Positions 26,287 through 36,124 of a DNA stretch of 64,000 nt are shown piece after piece. The translations under genes were made by a program, and so were the position numbers. The notes below the pieces were generated by a model. It worked only from the letters and a program-made list of their open reading frames with translations, did no database searches and had not been told where the DNA came from. Source of the DNA: Galactobacter valiniphilus (GTDB lineage: Bacteria > Actinomycetota > Actinomycetes > Actinomycetales > Micrococcaceae); assembly GCF_003575975.1 (NCBI RefSeq), contig NZ_QQXK01000010.1:53039-117038 (forward strand), given 5' to 3'. The stretch's first letter is position 1; each line of letters starts with the position of its first letter.

Positions 26287-27284
26287 TTGGCGCCGCCCTC
26301 GGCGGGGCCGGTGCCCATGAGGCCGGCCGCGCCCAGGCCGAGCAGCTCGTCGGCCAGCGCGTGACCGAGGGCCACGGCGTCGGCCTCGAAGAGCACCTCG
26401 CCGCCCAGGGAACGGCGCAGCATGCGGGAGCCGTCCGGGCTCACGGCCACGGCGTCGAGGCGCAGGAAACCGGCCCGGCCGGGCAGGCCGAGCGCGCCGA
26501 GCGGGGCGGCGCAGCCGCCCTCGAGCCGGTTGAGCAGCGCGCGCTCGGCCGTCACGGCCAGGCGCGTCGCGTCGTCGTCCAGCGAGGCCAGGGCCCGCGT
26601 GAACTCGTCGTCGCGCGCGAACGTGCCCGTGGCGACCTCCACGGCCAGCGCCCCCTGCCCGGGGGCGGGAAGCATGACCATGGGGTCGATGCGCTCCGTG
26701 ATGAAGCGCTCGAGCCCCAGCCGGTCCAGGCCGGCGCCGGCCAGGACGACGGCGTCGAGATCGCCGGCGTGCTCGCGGCCCACCGAGGCGCTGTCGTCGT
26801 GCTCCAGTTCCAGGCCCTTGACCCGACGCAGGCGCGTGGGGACGTTGCCGCGGATGTCCTTGACCTTCAGGTCGGGGCGGGCGGCCAGGAGCTGCGCCGC
26901 GCGCCGCGGCGAGCCGGTGCCCACCACGGAGCCCGTGGGCAGGGTGTCGAGCGTGAGCCCGTCCCGGGCCACGAGGACGTCGCGAACGTCGACGCGCGCC
27001 GGGATGGCGGCGATGGACAGCCCCTCCGGCTGCAGCACCGGAAGGTCCTTGAGCGAGTGGACGGCGACGTCCACCTCGCCGTCCAGGACGCGCTGGCGCA
27101 ACGCGGCGGCGAAGACGCCGGTGCCGCCGAGCGAGGCGAGGGACCCGGTGACGACGTCCCCCTCGGTCTTCACGATGATCGTCTGGGCCTCACCGGCCCC
27201 GGCGCGCCGCAGCGCCTCGGCCACGTGACCCGTTTGGGTCGTGGCCAAGGCGCTGCCGCGGGTGCCGATGCGGAAACCGCTCAC
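26283..27284 (-). CDS. hemC: Porphobilinogen deaminase (hydroxymethylbilane synthase)
   Basis: A 333-residue enzyme starting VSGFRIGTRGSALA at a GTG that overlaps the cpfC stop (GTGA). The dipyrromethane cofactor attaches to Cys258 in EGGCAAPLGA. Conserved HSLKDLP (76-82), GTGSPRRAAQLL and RGNVPTRL are present. It polymerises four porphobilinogens. A longer open frame extends upstream within cpfC but is antisense-frame noise. Confidence 0.95.
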   Translation of the reverse strand: MSGFRIGTRGSALATTQTGHVAEALRRAGAGEAQTIIVKTEGDVVTGSLASLGGTGVFAAALRQRVLDGEVDVAVHSLKDLPVLQPEGLSIAAIPARVDVRDVLVARDGLTLDTLPTGSVVGTGSPRRAAQLLAARPDLKVKDIRGNVPTRLRRVKGLELEHDDSASVGREHAGDLDAVVLAGAGLDRLGLERFITERIDPMVMLPAPGQGALAVEVATGTFARDDEFTRALASLDDDATRLAVTAERALLNRLEGGCAAPLGALGLPGRAGFLRLDAVAVSPDGSRMLRRSLGGEVLFEADAVALGHALADELLGLGAAGLMGTGPAEGGAK

Positions 27285-28489
27285 GCCTGCGGGACCCCCA
27301 CCTCGGAGTCGACCGCCGCGATGGTCGGCTTGAACGTGCCGTCGCGCATCTGCTTGACGCAGCAGTTCGGGCGGCAGACGTCGTACCAGGGGCCGCCCGG
27401 GACGCAGGACTCGCGCCCCTCGCGCAGGGCCTTGCCGTCGGGGCCCGCGAGGCGCTCCTCGACGAGGTCCACCACGCCGGAGACGAAGGCCTGGTGCGTG
27501 CCGTGGGTCGGAACGCGGTGGAACGCGAGACCCAGGCCCTCGGAGGTCTCCTTGGCCTCGGTGTCCAGGTCCCAGACGACCTCCATGTGATCGGAGACGA
27601 AGCCGATCGGGACGATCACGACGCCGCGTGTGCCGGCGGCCGCGTACTCCTCGATCGCATCGTTGATGTCGGGCTCGAGCCACGGCACGTGCGCGGCGCC
27701 GGAGCGGGACTGGAAGACGAGCGACCAGTCGACGCCCTCGGCGGAGGGCACGCGGGAGAGGATCTCGCGGGCCACGGCCAGGTGCTGGTACGAGTACACG
27801 TCCGTGTCGATGGACGCCGCCAGATCGCGCGGGCCCGCGGCGTCGGCGTCGGTCTGCGGGATGGAGTGCGTCGTGAACACGATGTGGATCGGGGCACCCT
27901 CCTCGCCGCGGGCGGCAAGCTGGGCGCGGACGTCGGCCAGGCCCGTCGCCAGGTCGCCGACGAAGGGCTCCACGAAGCCGGGGGTGTCGAAGTACTGGCG
28001 GATCTTGTCCACCTCGAGCTTGCCCTCGAGGCCCGTCTCGCGCAGGGCCACACCGTAGTCCTCGCGGTACTGGCGGCACGAGGAGTAGCCGGAGTAGGCG
28101 GAGGTCGCGAGCACCAGGAGGCGGCGATGGCCGGCCTCGTAGGCCTCCTCGAGCACCTCGGCCACGTAGGGATCCCAGTTGCGGTTGGCCCACAGGACGG
28201 GAAGCTCGATGCCGCGCGTGGCGAGCTCCGCCTCGATGGCTGCCTTGAGCTCGCGGTTCTGCGCGTTGATGGGGCTGATGCCGCCGTTGGCGCGGTAGTG
28301 GGTCGCGACCTCCTCGAGGCGCTCGTCCGGGATGCCGCGGCCGGCCGTGACGTTGCGCAGGAACGGGATCACGTCCTCCTGGCCCTCGGGGCCACCGAAG
28401 GAGGAAAGGATCAGGGCGTCGTACGCCTTGGGCTCCATGCGCCCGTTCTCGTCGTAGCCCTCACGGGGATCGAAAGTGAACTCGCTCAT
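27281..28489 (-). CDS. cpfC: Coproporphyrin ferrochelatase with C-terminal Fe-S cysteines
   Basis: A 402-residue HemH/CpfC enzyme that inserts Fe(II) into coproporphyrin III in the Gram-positive pathway. Catalytic-site His208 lies in VFTTHSIP, with a conserved acidic Glu303 in SDHMEVVWDLD. Actinobacterial ferrochelatases carry a [2Fe-2S] cluster; the matching cysteines appear as Cys138 (SSCRQY) and a C-terminal group Cys362, Cys372, Cys376 and Cys377 (CVPGGPWYDVCRPNCC). The ATG overlaps the chdC stop (ATGA). Confidence 0.94.
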   Translation of the reverse strand: MSEFTFDPREGYDENGRMEPKAYDALILSSFGGPEGQEDVIPFLRNVTAGRGIPDERLEEVATHYRANGGISPINAQNRELKAAIEAELATRGIELPVLWANRNWDPYVAEVLEEAYEAGHRRLLVLATSAYSGYSSCRQYREDYGVALRETGLEGKLEVDKIRQYFDTPGFVEPFVGDLATGLADVRAQLAARGEEGAPIHIVFTTHSIPQTDADAAGPRDLAASIDTDVYSYQHLAVAREILSRVPSAEGVDWSLVFQSRSGAAHVPWLEPDINDAIEEYAAAGTRGVVIVPIGFVSDHMEVVWDLDTEAKETSEGLGLAFHRVPTHGTHQAFVSGVVDLVEERLAGPDGKALREGRESCVPGGPWYDVCRPNCCVKQMRDGTFKPTIAAVDSEVGVPQA

Positions 28490-29208
28490 GCCAGGACCTC
28501 CACGGCCTCGAGGGCGCTGATGCGGCGCCCGGTGTAGAACGGAACCTCTTCGCGCACGTGATTGCGCGCCTCGGTGTAGCGCAGGTGGCGCATCATGTCC
28601 ACGAGGTCGATGACCTCGGGCGCCTCGAGGGCGATGATCCACTCCCAATCGCCCAGGGCGAAGGAGGCGACGGTGTTGGCCTGGACGGTCGGGAAGTCGC
28701 GGCCGAGGATCCCGTGATCGCGCAGCATCTTGCCGCGCTCCTTGGCGTCAAGCATGTACCAGTCGTAGGAACGCACGAAGGGGTAGACCGTGAGCCACTC
28801 CCCTGCCTCGGTGCCGCGCGCGAACGCCGGCGAGTGGTCCTTGGAGAACTCGGCCTCGCGGTGCACGCCGAAGAAGGAGAAGGCCAGGTCCGTGCCGGCC
28901 AGCAGCTCGGTGCGGCGCAGGGTGCGCAGGGCCGCCTGCAGGGACTCGAAGGAGGAGCCGTGCAGCCACAGCATGAGGTCGGCGTCCTCGCGCATGCCGG
29001 AGACGTCGTAGACGCCGCGCAGGGTGACGCCGTCGGCCAGCTCGCCGGCGGCGGCCTCGAAGGCGCTCGCGTCGGCCTCGCTGTGCTCGCGCACCTCGGT
29101 GCGCGCCAGCACTGCCCATACGGTGAAGTGCAGCGTGTGCTCGCCCTCGCGGGAGCGTTCGGCCAGCACGGGTGAGGAGTTCTCCGGGCGGTATCCGGTC
29201 TCGGACAT
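28486..29208 (-). CDS. chdC: Coproheme decarboxylase ChdC (HemQ)
   Basis: A 240-residue chlorite-dismutase-family protein that oxidatively decarboxylates coproheme to heme b, the last step of the coproporphyrin route. The YPFVRSYDWY segment holds the likely radical Tyr142, and DHGILGR (His165) is the likely heme-ligand region. Its presence rules out the classical protoporphyrin route as the main path. A GGTAAGGA ribosome site precedes the ATG. The 83-base gap after cgoX holds a GC hairpin (29231-29256). Confidence 0.93.
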   Translation of the reverse strand: MSETGYRPENSSPVLAERSREGEHTLHFTVWAVLARTEVREHSEADASAFEAAAGELADGVTLRGVYDVSGMREDADLMLWLHGSSFESLQAALRTLRRTELLAGTDLAFSFFGVHREAEFSKDHSPAFARGTEAGEWLTVYPFVRSYDWYMLDAKERGKMLRDHGILGRDFPTVQANTVASFALGDWEWIIALEAPEVIDLVDMMRHLRYTEARNHVREEVPFYTGRRISALEAVEVLA

Positions 29209-29291
29209 CGAGTCCTTACCTTTCTTCCTGCCGCGCGGCCGGGGCGGGCCGCGCGGGCTTGGCTGCTCCCGGGTGCACCGGGGCAGGTGGT

Positions 29292-30740
29292 CTAGCGGGC
29301 GCTGAGGCCCAGGGCCTGGCGGGTGGAGGAGACGACGGCGGCGAGGCCGGTGCCGTAGCGCCAGGCCCCCACGACGTCGAGCTCGGGCACGGGTGCCAGC
29401 AGGCCGGAGATGGCCTGCAGGCGATCGCGGTGGCCCAGCGTGGCCATCGGCAGCGCACCGTGGTGGCGCACCACGTCCCAGCCGAGGACGTCCGCCCCGC
29501 CCAGCTGCACCCCGAGCAGGGTGGCGGCGTCGGCGAGGCCCTGCTTGAGCAGCGTCTCGTCGTCGGCGTCGGCCACGCGGGCCGCCTCGTCGGTCAGGCG
29601 GCCGTACGACAGGCGCAGCACGTGACGGCCGGGGCCGGCCAGCTCCGCGAGCCAGGGCCACTTGGCGGTCGCGTGCGTCAGGGCCTTGGCGACGACATCG
29701 GGGGCACCGGGGGCGACCAGCACGCCCGTGCCGCGCGGGGCGACGTCGAGGTCCGGAAGGTCCACCACGAGGGTCACGAGGCTCACGCCAGCGCCCTCCT
29801 CGGGGCGCAGGGCGGCGAGGCCCGGCACGGCCCCGGAGAGCAGCTCGACGGCGCGCGGGCCGTCGGTCGCGACGACGAGGCGCTCGGCGTCGAGCACGTC
29901 CGAGCCGACGCTCACATGCCACGCGCCGTTCTCCTCGCGCTCCACGTGCTCCACCTCGGCGCCCGTGATGAGGTGCACGCCGCGGGCCTGGAGGTCGGCC
30001 ACGAGGGCGGTCACGAGGGTGTTCATGCCGCCGCGCAGGCCGGCCACGGCCGAACCGGCGGGGGCCGCGGCGCGCAGAGAGGCTGCGGCGGCGCTGAGCG
30101 AGCCCTCGCGCTCGAGGGCGGCGCGCAGGCCGGGGGCGATCGCGTCGGCGTCGAGCGCCTCGGGATCGGCGGAGTGCACGCCGGAGACCACGGGGGTCAC
30201 GAGGGTCTCGAGGACCTCCTGGCCCAGGCGCACGCGGACGAGCTCGCCGAGCGAGACGGGGCCCTCGAGCAGCTCGGGCTGCACCGGGGTCTCGAGGTCA
30301 AGTACGGCGCGGGCTGCGCCCTCGGCGGAGAGCGCCGCGATGGCGTCGGCCTCGCGCGGGTCGCCGGGGATGCCCACCACGCCGCTGCGCGGCAGGGGCA
30401 CGTCGCGGCCGGGGCCGGCGTGCAGCCACGCCGGGGACGGCGCAGGGTAGACGATCTCCAGGCCGAGCTCGCCGGCCAGGCGGGCCACGGCGTCGTTGCG
30501 GGTCGCGAAGGACTCTGCACCGGCGTCGAGGCTCAGCCCGTCCACGACGTGTGCGCTGACGCGCCCGCCCGGCTCGCCCGCCTCCAGGACGCTCACCTCG
30601 TAGCCGAGCAGCGCGAGCTCGCGCGCCGCGACGAGGCCGGCCACGCCGGCCCCCAGCACGACGGCGGCCGGGGCCTGGGAGGGGACGGTCGCCTTGCGGG
30701 AGGCGGCCAGGGACTGGAGGCGATCGGTCAGGCGGGACAC
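29292..30740 (-). CDS. cgoX: Coproporphyrinogen III oxidase (HemY/CgoX type)
   Basis: A 482-residue FAD flavoprotein that oxidises coproporphyrinogen III to coproporphyrin III using oxygen. The dinucleotide fold is at residues 26-60 (VVLGAGVAGLVAAREL, Glu53, then PGGR), and the C-terminal WRYGTGLAAVVSS segment is typical. The GTG start at 30740 has AAGGAGG seven bases upstream and lies two bases after the hemE stop. Earlier annotations call this family protoporphyrinogen oxidase HemG/HemY. Confidence 0.92.
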   Translation of the reverse strand: MSRLTDRLQSLAASRKATVPSQAPAAVVLGAGVAGLVAARELALLGYEVSVLEAGEPGGRVSAHVVDGLSLDAGAESFATRNDAVARLAGELGLEIVYPAPSPAWLHAGPGRDVPLPRSGVVGIPGDPREADAIAALSAEGAARAVLDLETPVQPELLEGPVSLGELVRVRLGQEVLETLVTPVVSGVHSADPEALDADAIAPGLRAALEREGSLSAAAASLRAAAPAGSAVAGLRGGMNTLVTALVADLQARGVHLITGAEVEHVEREENGAWHVSVGSDVLDAERLVVATDGPRAVELLSGAVPGLAALRPEEGAGVSLVTLVVDLPDLDVAPRGTGVLVAPGAPDVVAKALTHATAKWPWLAELAGPGRHVLRLSYGRLTDEAARVADADDETLLKQGLADAATLLGVQLGGADVLGWDVVRHHGALPMATLGHRDRLQAISGLLAPVPELDVVGAWRYGTGLAAVVSSTRQALGLSAR

Positions 30741-30742
30741 GC

Positions 30743-31852
30743 TCAGGCCTCCTTCAACGCTGAGAACGAACGGGGATCGGCGCCCACGGGCACCGAGTGA
30801 ATGAACTCGACGAGGCGCGTGAGCACCTCGGGGTCGGCGTCCGGCGGCACGCCGTGGCCCAGGTTGACGACGTGGCCGGGGGCCGCAGCACCGCGGGCCA
30901 GCACGTCGATCGTGTGCTCGCGCAGGGCGTCCCAACCGGCGCCGAGCAGGGCCGGGTCGATGTTGCCCTGCAGCGGCACGCCGCCGCCCAGGCGGGCCTC
31001 GGCCTCGTCGAGGGGCACGCGGTAGTCGACGCCCATGACGGTGTTGCCGGCGCGGTTCATGTCGGCGAGCAGCTCGCCCGTGCCCACGCCGAAGTGCACG
31101 AGGGGAACACCCAGCTCCTTGACGGGGGCCAGGGCCCGGGTCGAGGACGGCAGCACGTAGCGGCGGTAGTCGGCCGGGGAGAGCGAGCCGCCCCACGAGT
31201 CGAAGAGCTGACCGGCGGAGGCGCCCGCCTCGATCTGGGCCTTGAGGAACGCGCCGGAGATGTCGGCGGCCCAGTCGGCGAGCCCGGCCCAGGTCTCGGG
31301 ATCGGCGTGCATGAGGCGGCGGGGGCCCAGGTGATCCCGGCTCGGCTTGCCCTCCACCATGTACGCGGCCAGCGTGAAGGGCGCACCGGCGAAGCCGATG
31401 AGCGGCGTGGAGCCGAGCTCGGCGACCGTGAGGCGCACCGCCTCGCGGATGGGATTGAGCGCGGCGGCGTCGAGGCGCGGCAGCGCCGCGACCTGCTCGG
31501 GCGTGTTGATGGGCTCGCCGAAGACGGGGCCGACGCCGGGCTTGATGGTGACGTCGAGGCCGGCCAGCTGCAGCGGGACCACGATGTCGGAGAAGAAGAT
31601 GCCGGCGTCCACATCGTGGCGGCGCACGGGTTGCAGCGTGATCTCGCTGGCCATGGCCGGATCCAGGCAGGAGGCGATCATGTCCGTTCCGGCACGCAGC
31701 TCGCGGTACTCCGGGAGGGAGCGACCGGCCTGGCGCATGAACCACACGGGACGCCGCGAGGGCGTACGGCCGGTCATGGCGGCGATCAGCGGCGCGTTGG
31801 CGGTGGTTCCGGACACGAGGGGGTGGGATCCACGAAGCGTCATGCTTGCCAT
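30743..31852 (-). CDS. hemE: Uroporphyrinogen decarboxylase
   Basis: A 369-residue enzyme. The signature [19 protein letters not shown] is at residues 35-53, and the second signature region [16 protein letters not shown] is present. It decarboxylates uroporphyrinogen III to coproporphyrinogen III and is the first gene of the heme operon. Two candidate ATGs lie three codons apart (31852, 31843); neither has a clear ribosome site. The divergent space to hemA (about 220 bases) is AT-richer around 31905-31925 and should hold the operon promoter. Confidence 0.95.
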   Translation of the reverse strand: MASMTLRGSHPLVSGTTANAPLIAAMTGRTPSRRPVWFMRQAGRSLPEYRELRAGTDMIASCLDPAMASEITLQPVRRHDVDAGIFFSDIVVPLQLAGLDVTIKPGVGPVFGEPINTPEQVAALPRLDAAALNPIREAVRLTVAELGSTPLIGFAGAPFTLAAYMVEGKPSRDHLGPRRLMHADPETWAGLADWAADISGAFLKAQIEAGASAGQLFDSWGGSLSPADYRRYVLPSSTRALAPVKELGVPLVHFGVGTGELLADMNRAGNTVMGVDYRVPLDEAEARLGGGVPLQGNIDPALLGAGWDALREHTIDVLARGAAAPGHVVNLGHGVPPDADPEVLTRLVEFIHSVPVGADPRSFSALKEA

Positions 31853-32055
31853 TCTGCCGCGCGGGACACCCCTTGACGAAATGGGCGCGGCGCGGCGACA
31901 GCATTTTTTCTACCACCCGTAGAAGAGGGGGCCGCGGCGCATCCGCGCCAGGACGCGGATGCGGGGCAACAGGTCTCCACGCGGAGACGATGCGAGGGTT
32001 CGCGGCGCGGCCCCAAGTGAGGCTGACCTCACCGGCGGGCGGCCCCGGAGCCGAC

Positions 32056-32061
32056 TACACT
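32056..32061 (+). promoter_or_regulatory. -10 box (TACACT) before hemA
   Basis: TACACT ends nine bases before the GTG at 32071. No Shine-Dalgarno is seen, so a leaderless or nearly leaderless transcript is likely. Confidence 0.4.
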
Positions 32062-32070
32062 GTGTCGATT

Positions 32071-33495
32071 GTGGTCCTGATGTCCCTCATTGCCTCCCAT
32101 GCGGAGCTCGATCTGGAGACCGTCGCGCGGCTTTCCGCGGCGGCCTCCGCCTTCGACCCCACCGCCGTGGCGCAGTTCCCCGCGCTCAAGGGCACCGTGG
32201 TGCTCGCCACCTGCAACCGCTTCGAGATCTACGCCGAGGCGGAGGACGCCGACGCGGTCGACGCGGCCCGCGCGGCGGTGGTCGACACGGTCGCCAACCA
32301 CTCCGGCGTGCAGCGAGACCTCGTCTCCTCCGCCCTCACGACCCGCACGGGCGCCGAGGTGGCGCGCCACCTCTTCTCCGTGGGCGCCGGCCTCGACTCC
32401 GCCGTCGTCGGCGAGCGCGAGATCGCCGGCCAGGTCAAGCGCGCGCTCATCGAGGCGCAGGCCTCCGGGACCGTGACCGGCAACCTCACCAAGCTCTTCC
32501 AGAGCGCCTCGCGCACGGCCAAGCAGGTGCAGTCCTCGACCACCCTCGGCTCGCGCGGCAAGTCCATTGTCTCCGTGGCGCTCGACCTCGCCGAGGACGT
32601 CGAGCCCGGCTCGTGGGCCGATCGGACCGTGGTGCTCTTCGGCACCGGCGCCTACGCGGGCGCCACCCTCAAGCTGCTCCAGGAGCGCGGCGCCCGCGCC
32701 GTGGGCGTCTACTCCGCCTCGGGCCGTGCCGAGGAGTTTGTCGCGGCCCGCAGCGGCGAGGCCCTCAGCGAGGAGTCCCTCGCGGAGTGGCTCGTGCGCG
32801 CCGACGTCATCATCGGTTGCTCGGGCGGCGCCCACCGCATCATGGCCTCCGACCTCGAGGAGCTGCAGCGCGGTTCCCGCCCGCTCGTGGCCATCGACCT
32901 CGCGCTGACCCGCGACTTCGACCCCGAGCTCGACTCGCTCGAGCACGTCTCCCTCCTGACCCTCGAGTCGGTCCGCATGGCCGCCCCGGGCGAGCAGCTG
33001 GATTCGGTGCGCAAGGCGAGCCACATCGTCTCCGAGGCCACCGAGGCCTTCGAGCGCGAGCGCCGCCAGCGCACGGCGGACGCCGCCATCGTGGCCCTGC
33101 GCCGCCACACCCAGGCCGTCCTCGAGTCCGAGGTGGAGAAGGTGCGGGCCCAGCACGGCTGCACCGCCGCCGGCGAAGAGGTCGAGTTCGCCATGCGCCG
33201 CATGGTCAAGCAGATGCTGCACATCCCCACCGTCCGCGCCCGCGAGATGGCGGAGGAGGGCCGCATCGACGAGTACACCGACGCCCTCAGCGCGCTCTAC
33301 GGCATCGAGGTACCCACGGCCGCCACGCGCCGCGGCAACACCGCCGCGCAGGCCCGCGCCGCCGCGAGCCCCGAGGCGGCTGCCCTCGCCGCGGCCCGGC
33401 CCGAGCCCGTCTCCCCCGTCTCCCCCGCCGCCTCCGCCGAGGCGCTGGCCGACGTCGAGTGCCCGGCCCCGCACCCTCCCGCCGAGGCCTCCTAG
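32071..33495 (+). CDS. hemA: Glutamyl-tRNA reductase
   Basis: A 474-residue enzyme reducing glutamyl-tRNA to glutamate-1-semialdehyde, the committed step of heme synthesis. The catalytic Cys48 is in ATCNRFEIY, and the [20 protein letters not shown] region (start of the signature) and the NADPH-binding FGTGAYAG follow. The final 50 residues are an Ala/Pro-rich extension. The family begins with a VxLxSLxAxHAxxDLE pattern, supporting GTG 32071, with ATG 32080 as the alternative. It is divergent from the operon that uses its product. Confidence 0.93.
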   Translation: MVLMSLIASHAELDLETVARLSAAASAFDPTAVAQFPALKGTVVLATCNRFEIYAEAEDADAVDAARAAVVDTVANHSGVQRDLVSSALTTRTGAEVARHLFSVGAGLDSAVVGEREIAGQVKRALIEAQASGTVTGNLTKLFQSASRTAKQVQSSTTLGSRGKSIVSVALDLAEDVEPGSWADRTVVLFGTGAYAGATLKLLQERGARAVGVYSASGRAEEFVAARSGEALSEESLAEWLVRADVIIGCSGGAHRIMASDLEELQRGSRPLVAIDLALTRDFDPELDSLEHVSLLTLESVRMAAPGEQLDSVRKASHIVSEATEAFERERRQRTADAAIVALRRHTQAVLESEVEKVRAQHGCTAAGEEVEFAMRRMVKQMLHIPTVRAREMAEEGRIDEYTDALSALYGIEVPTAATRRGNTAAQARAAASPEAAALAAARPEPVSPVSPAASAEALADVECPAPHPPAEAS

Positions 33496-33548
33496 CCCAC
33501 CCCGCGGCGTCGGGCATCGTGGTCCCGACCCCACCGCTTCACTGCACG

Positions 33549-33585
33549 CGAGGGCGTGGGCGCCTCGGCGGCGCCCACGCCCTCG
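33549..33585 (+). terminator. Terminator after hemA
   Basis: Perfect 16-bp arms (33549-33564, 33570-33585) with loop tcggc are followed by a short ccgttt tail. Confidence 0.8.
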
Positions 33586-33641
33586 CCGTTTCCCGGCTCC
33601 GGCACACCGTCACGAATCCGGGGAGCGGGGCTACCCCGGCG

Positions 33642-33647
33642 TAGCAT
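33642..33647 (+). promoter_or_regulatory. -10 box (TAGCAT) for the TetR gene
   Basis: TAGCAT lies 45 bases before the GTG, leaving a short leader that includes the GGAAGG ribosome site. Confidence 0.4.
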
Positions 33648-33692
33648 GGCGCAACAGCATCGATGCTTCTCTGACTTGAGCGGAAGGCTACC

Positions 33693-34307
33693 GTGAGCAC
33701 CACTTCCTCCCCCCGCCAGTTGCGCCTGCCCAAGGCGGAGCGCCGCGCCCAGCTGCTGGAGGCGGCGCACGCCGTGTTCTCCGAGCGGGGGTACCACGGC
33801 ACGGCCATGGACGCGATCGCGGAGGCAGCCCAGGTCTCCAAGCCCGTGCTGTACCAGCACTTCCCCGGCAAGCGGGAGCTCTACCTCGCGCTGCTCGACT
33901 CGGAGCTCTCGGCCCTCGAGGGCCGCCTCGTCACGGCCGTCTCCAAGACCGAGGACAACCGCGAGCGCGTCAACGCGACGGTGCGGGTGTTCTTCGAGTA
34001 CGTGGCCCAGGACTCCGGTGCGCATCGCCTCATCTTCGCCTCCGACCTCGGCAACGACGCCGACGTCTCGGCCCGCCTCCACACCTTCGAGGAGGCAGTG
34101 GGCCGTGCCATCGGCACCATCATCGAGGCCCAGGCCGGCCTGCCAGCCTCCGCCGCCGAGCTGCTCGGCCACGCACTGGCCGGCGCCGCGCAGACCGGCG
34201 CCATGCGCTGGGCCGCCGCGCCGGAGGTGCCGCTCGAGACGGCCGTGGAGCTCGTGGCGCGTTTGGCTTGGCGCGGAATCGGCCAGTTCCCCAAGGACAT
34301 CGCCTGA
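33693..34307 (+). CDS. TetR/AcrR family regulator
   Basis: A 204-residue regulator. The N-terminal helix-turn-helix (residues 18-62) includes AAHAVFSERGYHGTAMDAIAEAA and the recognition helix SKPVLYQHFPGKRELY. The C-terminal ligand domain is helical. By position and neighbours (DUF3107 downstream, RNA helicase beyond) it matches mycobacterial Rv3208. Ligand and targets are unknown. GTG start after GGAAGG. Confidence 0.88.
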   Translation: MSTTSSPRQLRLPKAERRAQLLEAAHAVFSERGYHGTAMDAIAEAAQVSKPVLYQHFPGKRELYLALLDSELSALEGRLVTAVSKTEDNRERVNATVRVFFEYVAQDSGAHRLIFASDLGNDADVSARLHTFEEAVGRAIGTIIEAQAGLPASAAELLGHALAGAAQTGAMRWAAAPEVPLETAVELVARLAWRGIGQFPKDIA

Positions 34308-34315
34308 GCCTGTCA

Positions 34316-34321
34316 TAGGGT
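34316..34321 (+). promoter_or_regulatory. -10 box (TAGGGT) before DUF3107 gene
   Basis: TAGGGT lies just past the TetR stop and 70 bases before the ATG, whose own ribosome site is caggag. Confidence 0.3.
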
Positions 34322-34391
34322 GGGCTGGAAGACTTTTCACGCGGCGGCGCCCGGAGAGCGGGACGGCCGCCCCACGAGCACAGGAGTTGTC

Positions 34392-34616
34392 ATGGACGTG
34401 CGCATCGGCATGAAGGACGTCGCCCGCGAGGTCGCCATCGAGACCGAGGAGAGCGCGGAGGCCGTCGAGGCGGCCATTGCCGCAGCGATCACGGACTCCA
34501 GCCTGCTGAGCCTGACCGATGCCAAGGGCCGCAAGGTTCTCGTGGCCGGCGCCGGCATCGCCTACGTGGAGTTCGGCGCCCCGGCGCAGCGCCCCGTCGG
34601 GTTCGCCCAGGGCTGA
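34392..34616 (+). CDS. DUF3107 family small protein
   Basis: A 74-residue protein of a family confined to Actinobacteria (Rv3208A/TB9.4 type). It starts MDVRIGMKDVAREVAIETEE, and its C-terminal strand region is KGRKVLVAGAGIAYVEFG. It is soluble and probably a small alpha/beta fold. Its consistent position next to the TetR gene suggests cotranscription. Function unknown. Confidence 0.88.
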   Translation: MDVRIGMKDVAREVAIETEESAEAVEAAIAAAITDSSLLSLTDAKGRKVLVAGAGIAYVEFGAPAQRPVGFAQG

Positions 34617-34636
34617 TCGATTCAAGGAGCCGCACC

Positions 34637-36124
34637 ATGCGCCACGCTTATCTGCGGCTCTCGGAGGTCGCCACCGCCCTCAGGGATTCCCTCGAGACCG
34701 CGGCGGCGGCCTCCGGCCTTTCCGCCGCCTATCCCCCGGCCGCCGTGGCCGAGGCGGAGGCGGCCGTGAGCGCCTACGCGCTGCCCGAGCTGGATCTGCT
34801 CGGCATCCCCTTCGTCACGATCGACCCCGAGGGCTCCACCGATCTGGACCAGGCCCTGTGGATCGAGGACGAGGGAACCGGCTGGCGCGTGCACTACGCG
34901 ATCGCCGATGTGCCCGGTTTTGTCCCGGTCGGCACCGAGCTCGACGCCGAGACCCGCCGCCGCGGCGAGACCGCCTACCTCCCCCAGGGCCGCATCCCCC
35001 TGCACCCCGAGGTCATCTCCGAGGGCGCCGGCTCGCTCCTGGAGGGCCAGGAGCGCGGCGCCTATGTGTGGGAACTGCTCGTCGCGGCGGACGGTGCCTC
35101 CACCCTGGCTTCCCTGCGCCACGCGCGAGTGCGCAGCCGAGAGCAGCTCAGCTACCCGGAAGCCCAGCGCCGGCTCGAGGCGGGCGATGCGCTCATGCTG
35201 CGCCTGCACGCCTTCGGTGAGGCCCGCCGCGCCGACGAGGCGCGCCGCGGCGGCGCCAATCTGAGTCTGCCCGAGCAGGAGATCGTCCCAGCCGAGGGCG
35301 GCGGCTACCGCCTGCGCTCCCGCGTCCCCCTGCCCATCGAGGAGGACAACGCCCAGGTCTCCCTGCTCACGGGCATCACGGCCGCCGCGGTGATGTTGGA
35401 GGCCGGCGTCGGTCTCCTGCGCACCATGCCGGCGCCGGACCCGGAGGCCGAGCGACGCTTCCGCCAGGTCACGGCCCTCCTGGGCCACCCCTGGGAGCAG
35501 GGCCAGGGCTACGGCGCCTACCTGCGCACCCTCGACGTCTCCGATCCGCGCCAGCTCGCGATCATGCACGCGGCGGGCGGCCTCTTCCGCGGCGCCGGCT
35601 ACACGGCGTTCGACGGCGCTGCCCCGGCCCAGCCGCAGCAGGCGGCCGTGGCCGCCCCGTACGCGCACGTCACCGCTCCGCTGCGCCGGCTCGTCGACCG
35701 CTTCGGCCTCGTCCTGTGCCACGCCCACGTGAATGCTGCCCCCATCCCGGCGTGGGTGCGCGAGGCGCTGCCCACCCTCCCCGAGGCCATGAAGGCCGCC
35801 GGTTCCGCCGTCAACTCCGCCGAGCGGCGCAGCCTGGACATCGTCGAGGCCTTCCTGCTCCAGGGCCGCGAGGGCGAACGCTTCGAGGCCGTCGTGACCG
35901 AGGGGCGCCTGCCCTCGCCCGCCCCCTCGGCGGCGCAAGCCCCCCAGGGCGCGCCGGCCGCTGGCCCCCGTTCCACCGGCAGCGTCAAGGTCACGTTGTT
36001 GGATCCGCCCGTCGAGGCCCGCGCGGAGGGCGTCGCCGAGTCGGGCTCGCTCGTCACACTCGAACTCGTGAGCGCCGACATCGCCTCGGCCACGATTCGC
36101 CTGTGCGTCGTCGATCCCGCCTAA
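34637..36124 (+). CDS. RNB-domain (RNase II type) ribonuclease
   Basis: A 495-residue protein with the RNase II catalytic signature TIDPEGSTDLDQAL (residues 61-74), which supplies the Asp residues for magnesium, and a later APYAHVTAPLRRLVDRF segment. It lacks recognisable N-terminal cold-shock domains, so it is a short RNB enzyme typical of Micrococcales. It should degrade single-stranded RNA 3' to 5'. A CAAGGAG site precedes the ATG. A Pro/Ala-rich stretch (about 431-450) separates the RNB core from a short C-terminal beta region. Confidence 0.87.
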   Translation: MRHAYLRLSEVATALRDSLETAAAASGLSAAYPPAAVAEAEAAVSAYALPELDLLGIPFVTIDPEGSTDLDQALWIEDEGTGWRVHYAIADVPGFVPVGTELDAETRRRGETAYLPQGRIPLHPEVISEGAGSLLEGQERGAYVWELLVAADGASTLASLRHARVRSREQLSYPEAQRRLEAGDALMLRLHAFGEARRADEARRGGANLSLPEQEIVPAEGGGYRLRSRVPLPIEEDNAQVSLLTGITAAAVMLEAGVGLLRTMPAPDPEAERRFRQVTALLGHPWEQGQGYGAYLRTLDVSDPRQLAIMHAAGGLFRGAGYTAFDGAAPAQPQQAAVAAPYAHVTAPLRRLVDRFGLVLCHAHVNAAPIPAWVREALPTLPEAMKAAGSAVNSAERRSLDIVEAFLLQGREGERFEAVVTEGRLPSPAPSAAQAPQGAPAAGPRSTGSVKVTLLDPPVEARAEGVAESGSLVTLELVSADIASATIRLCVVDPA

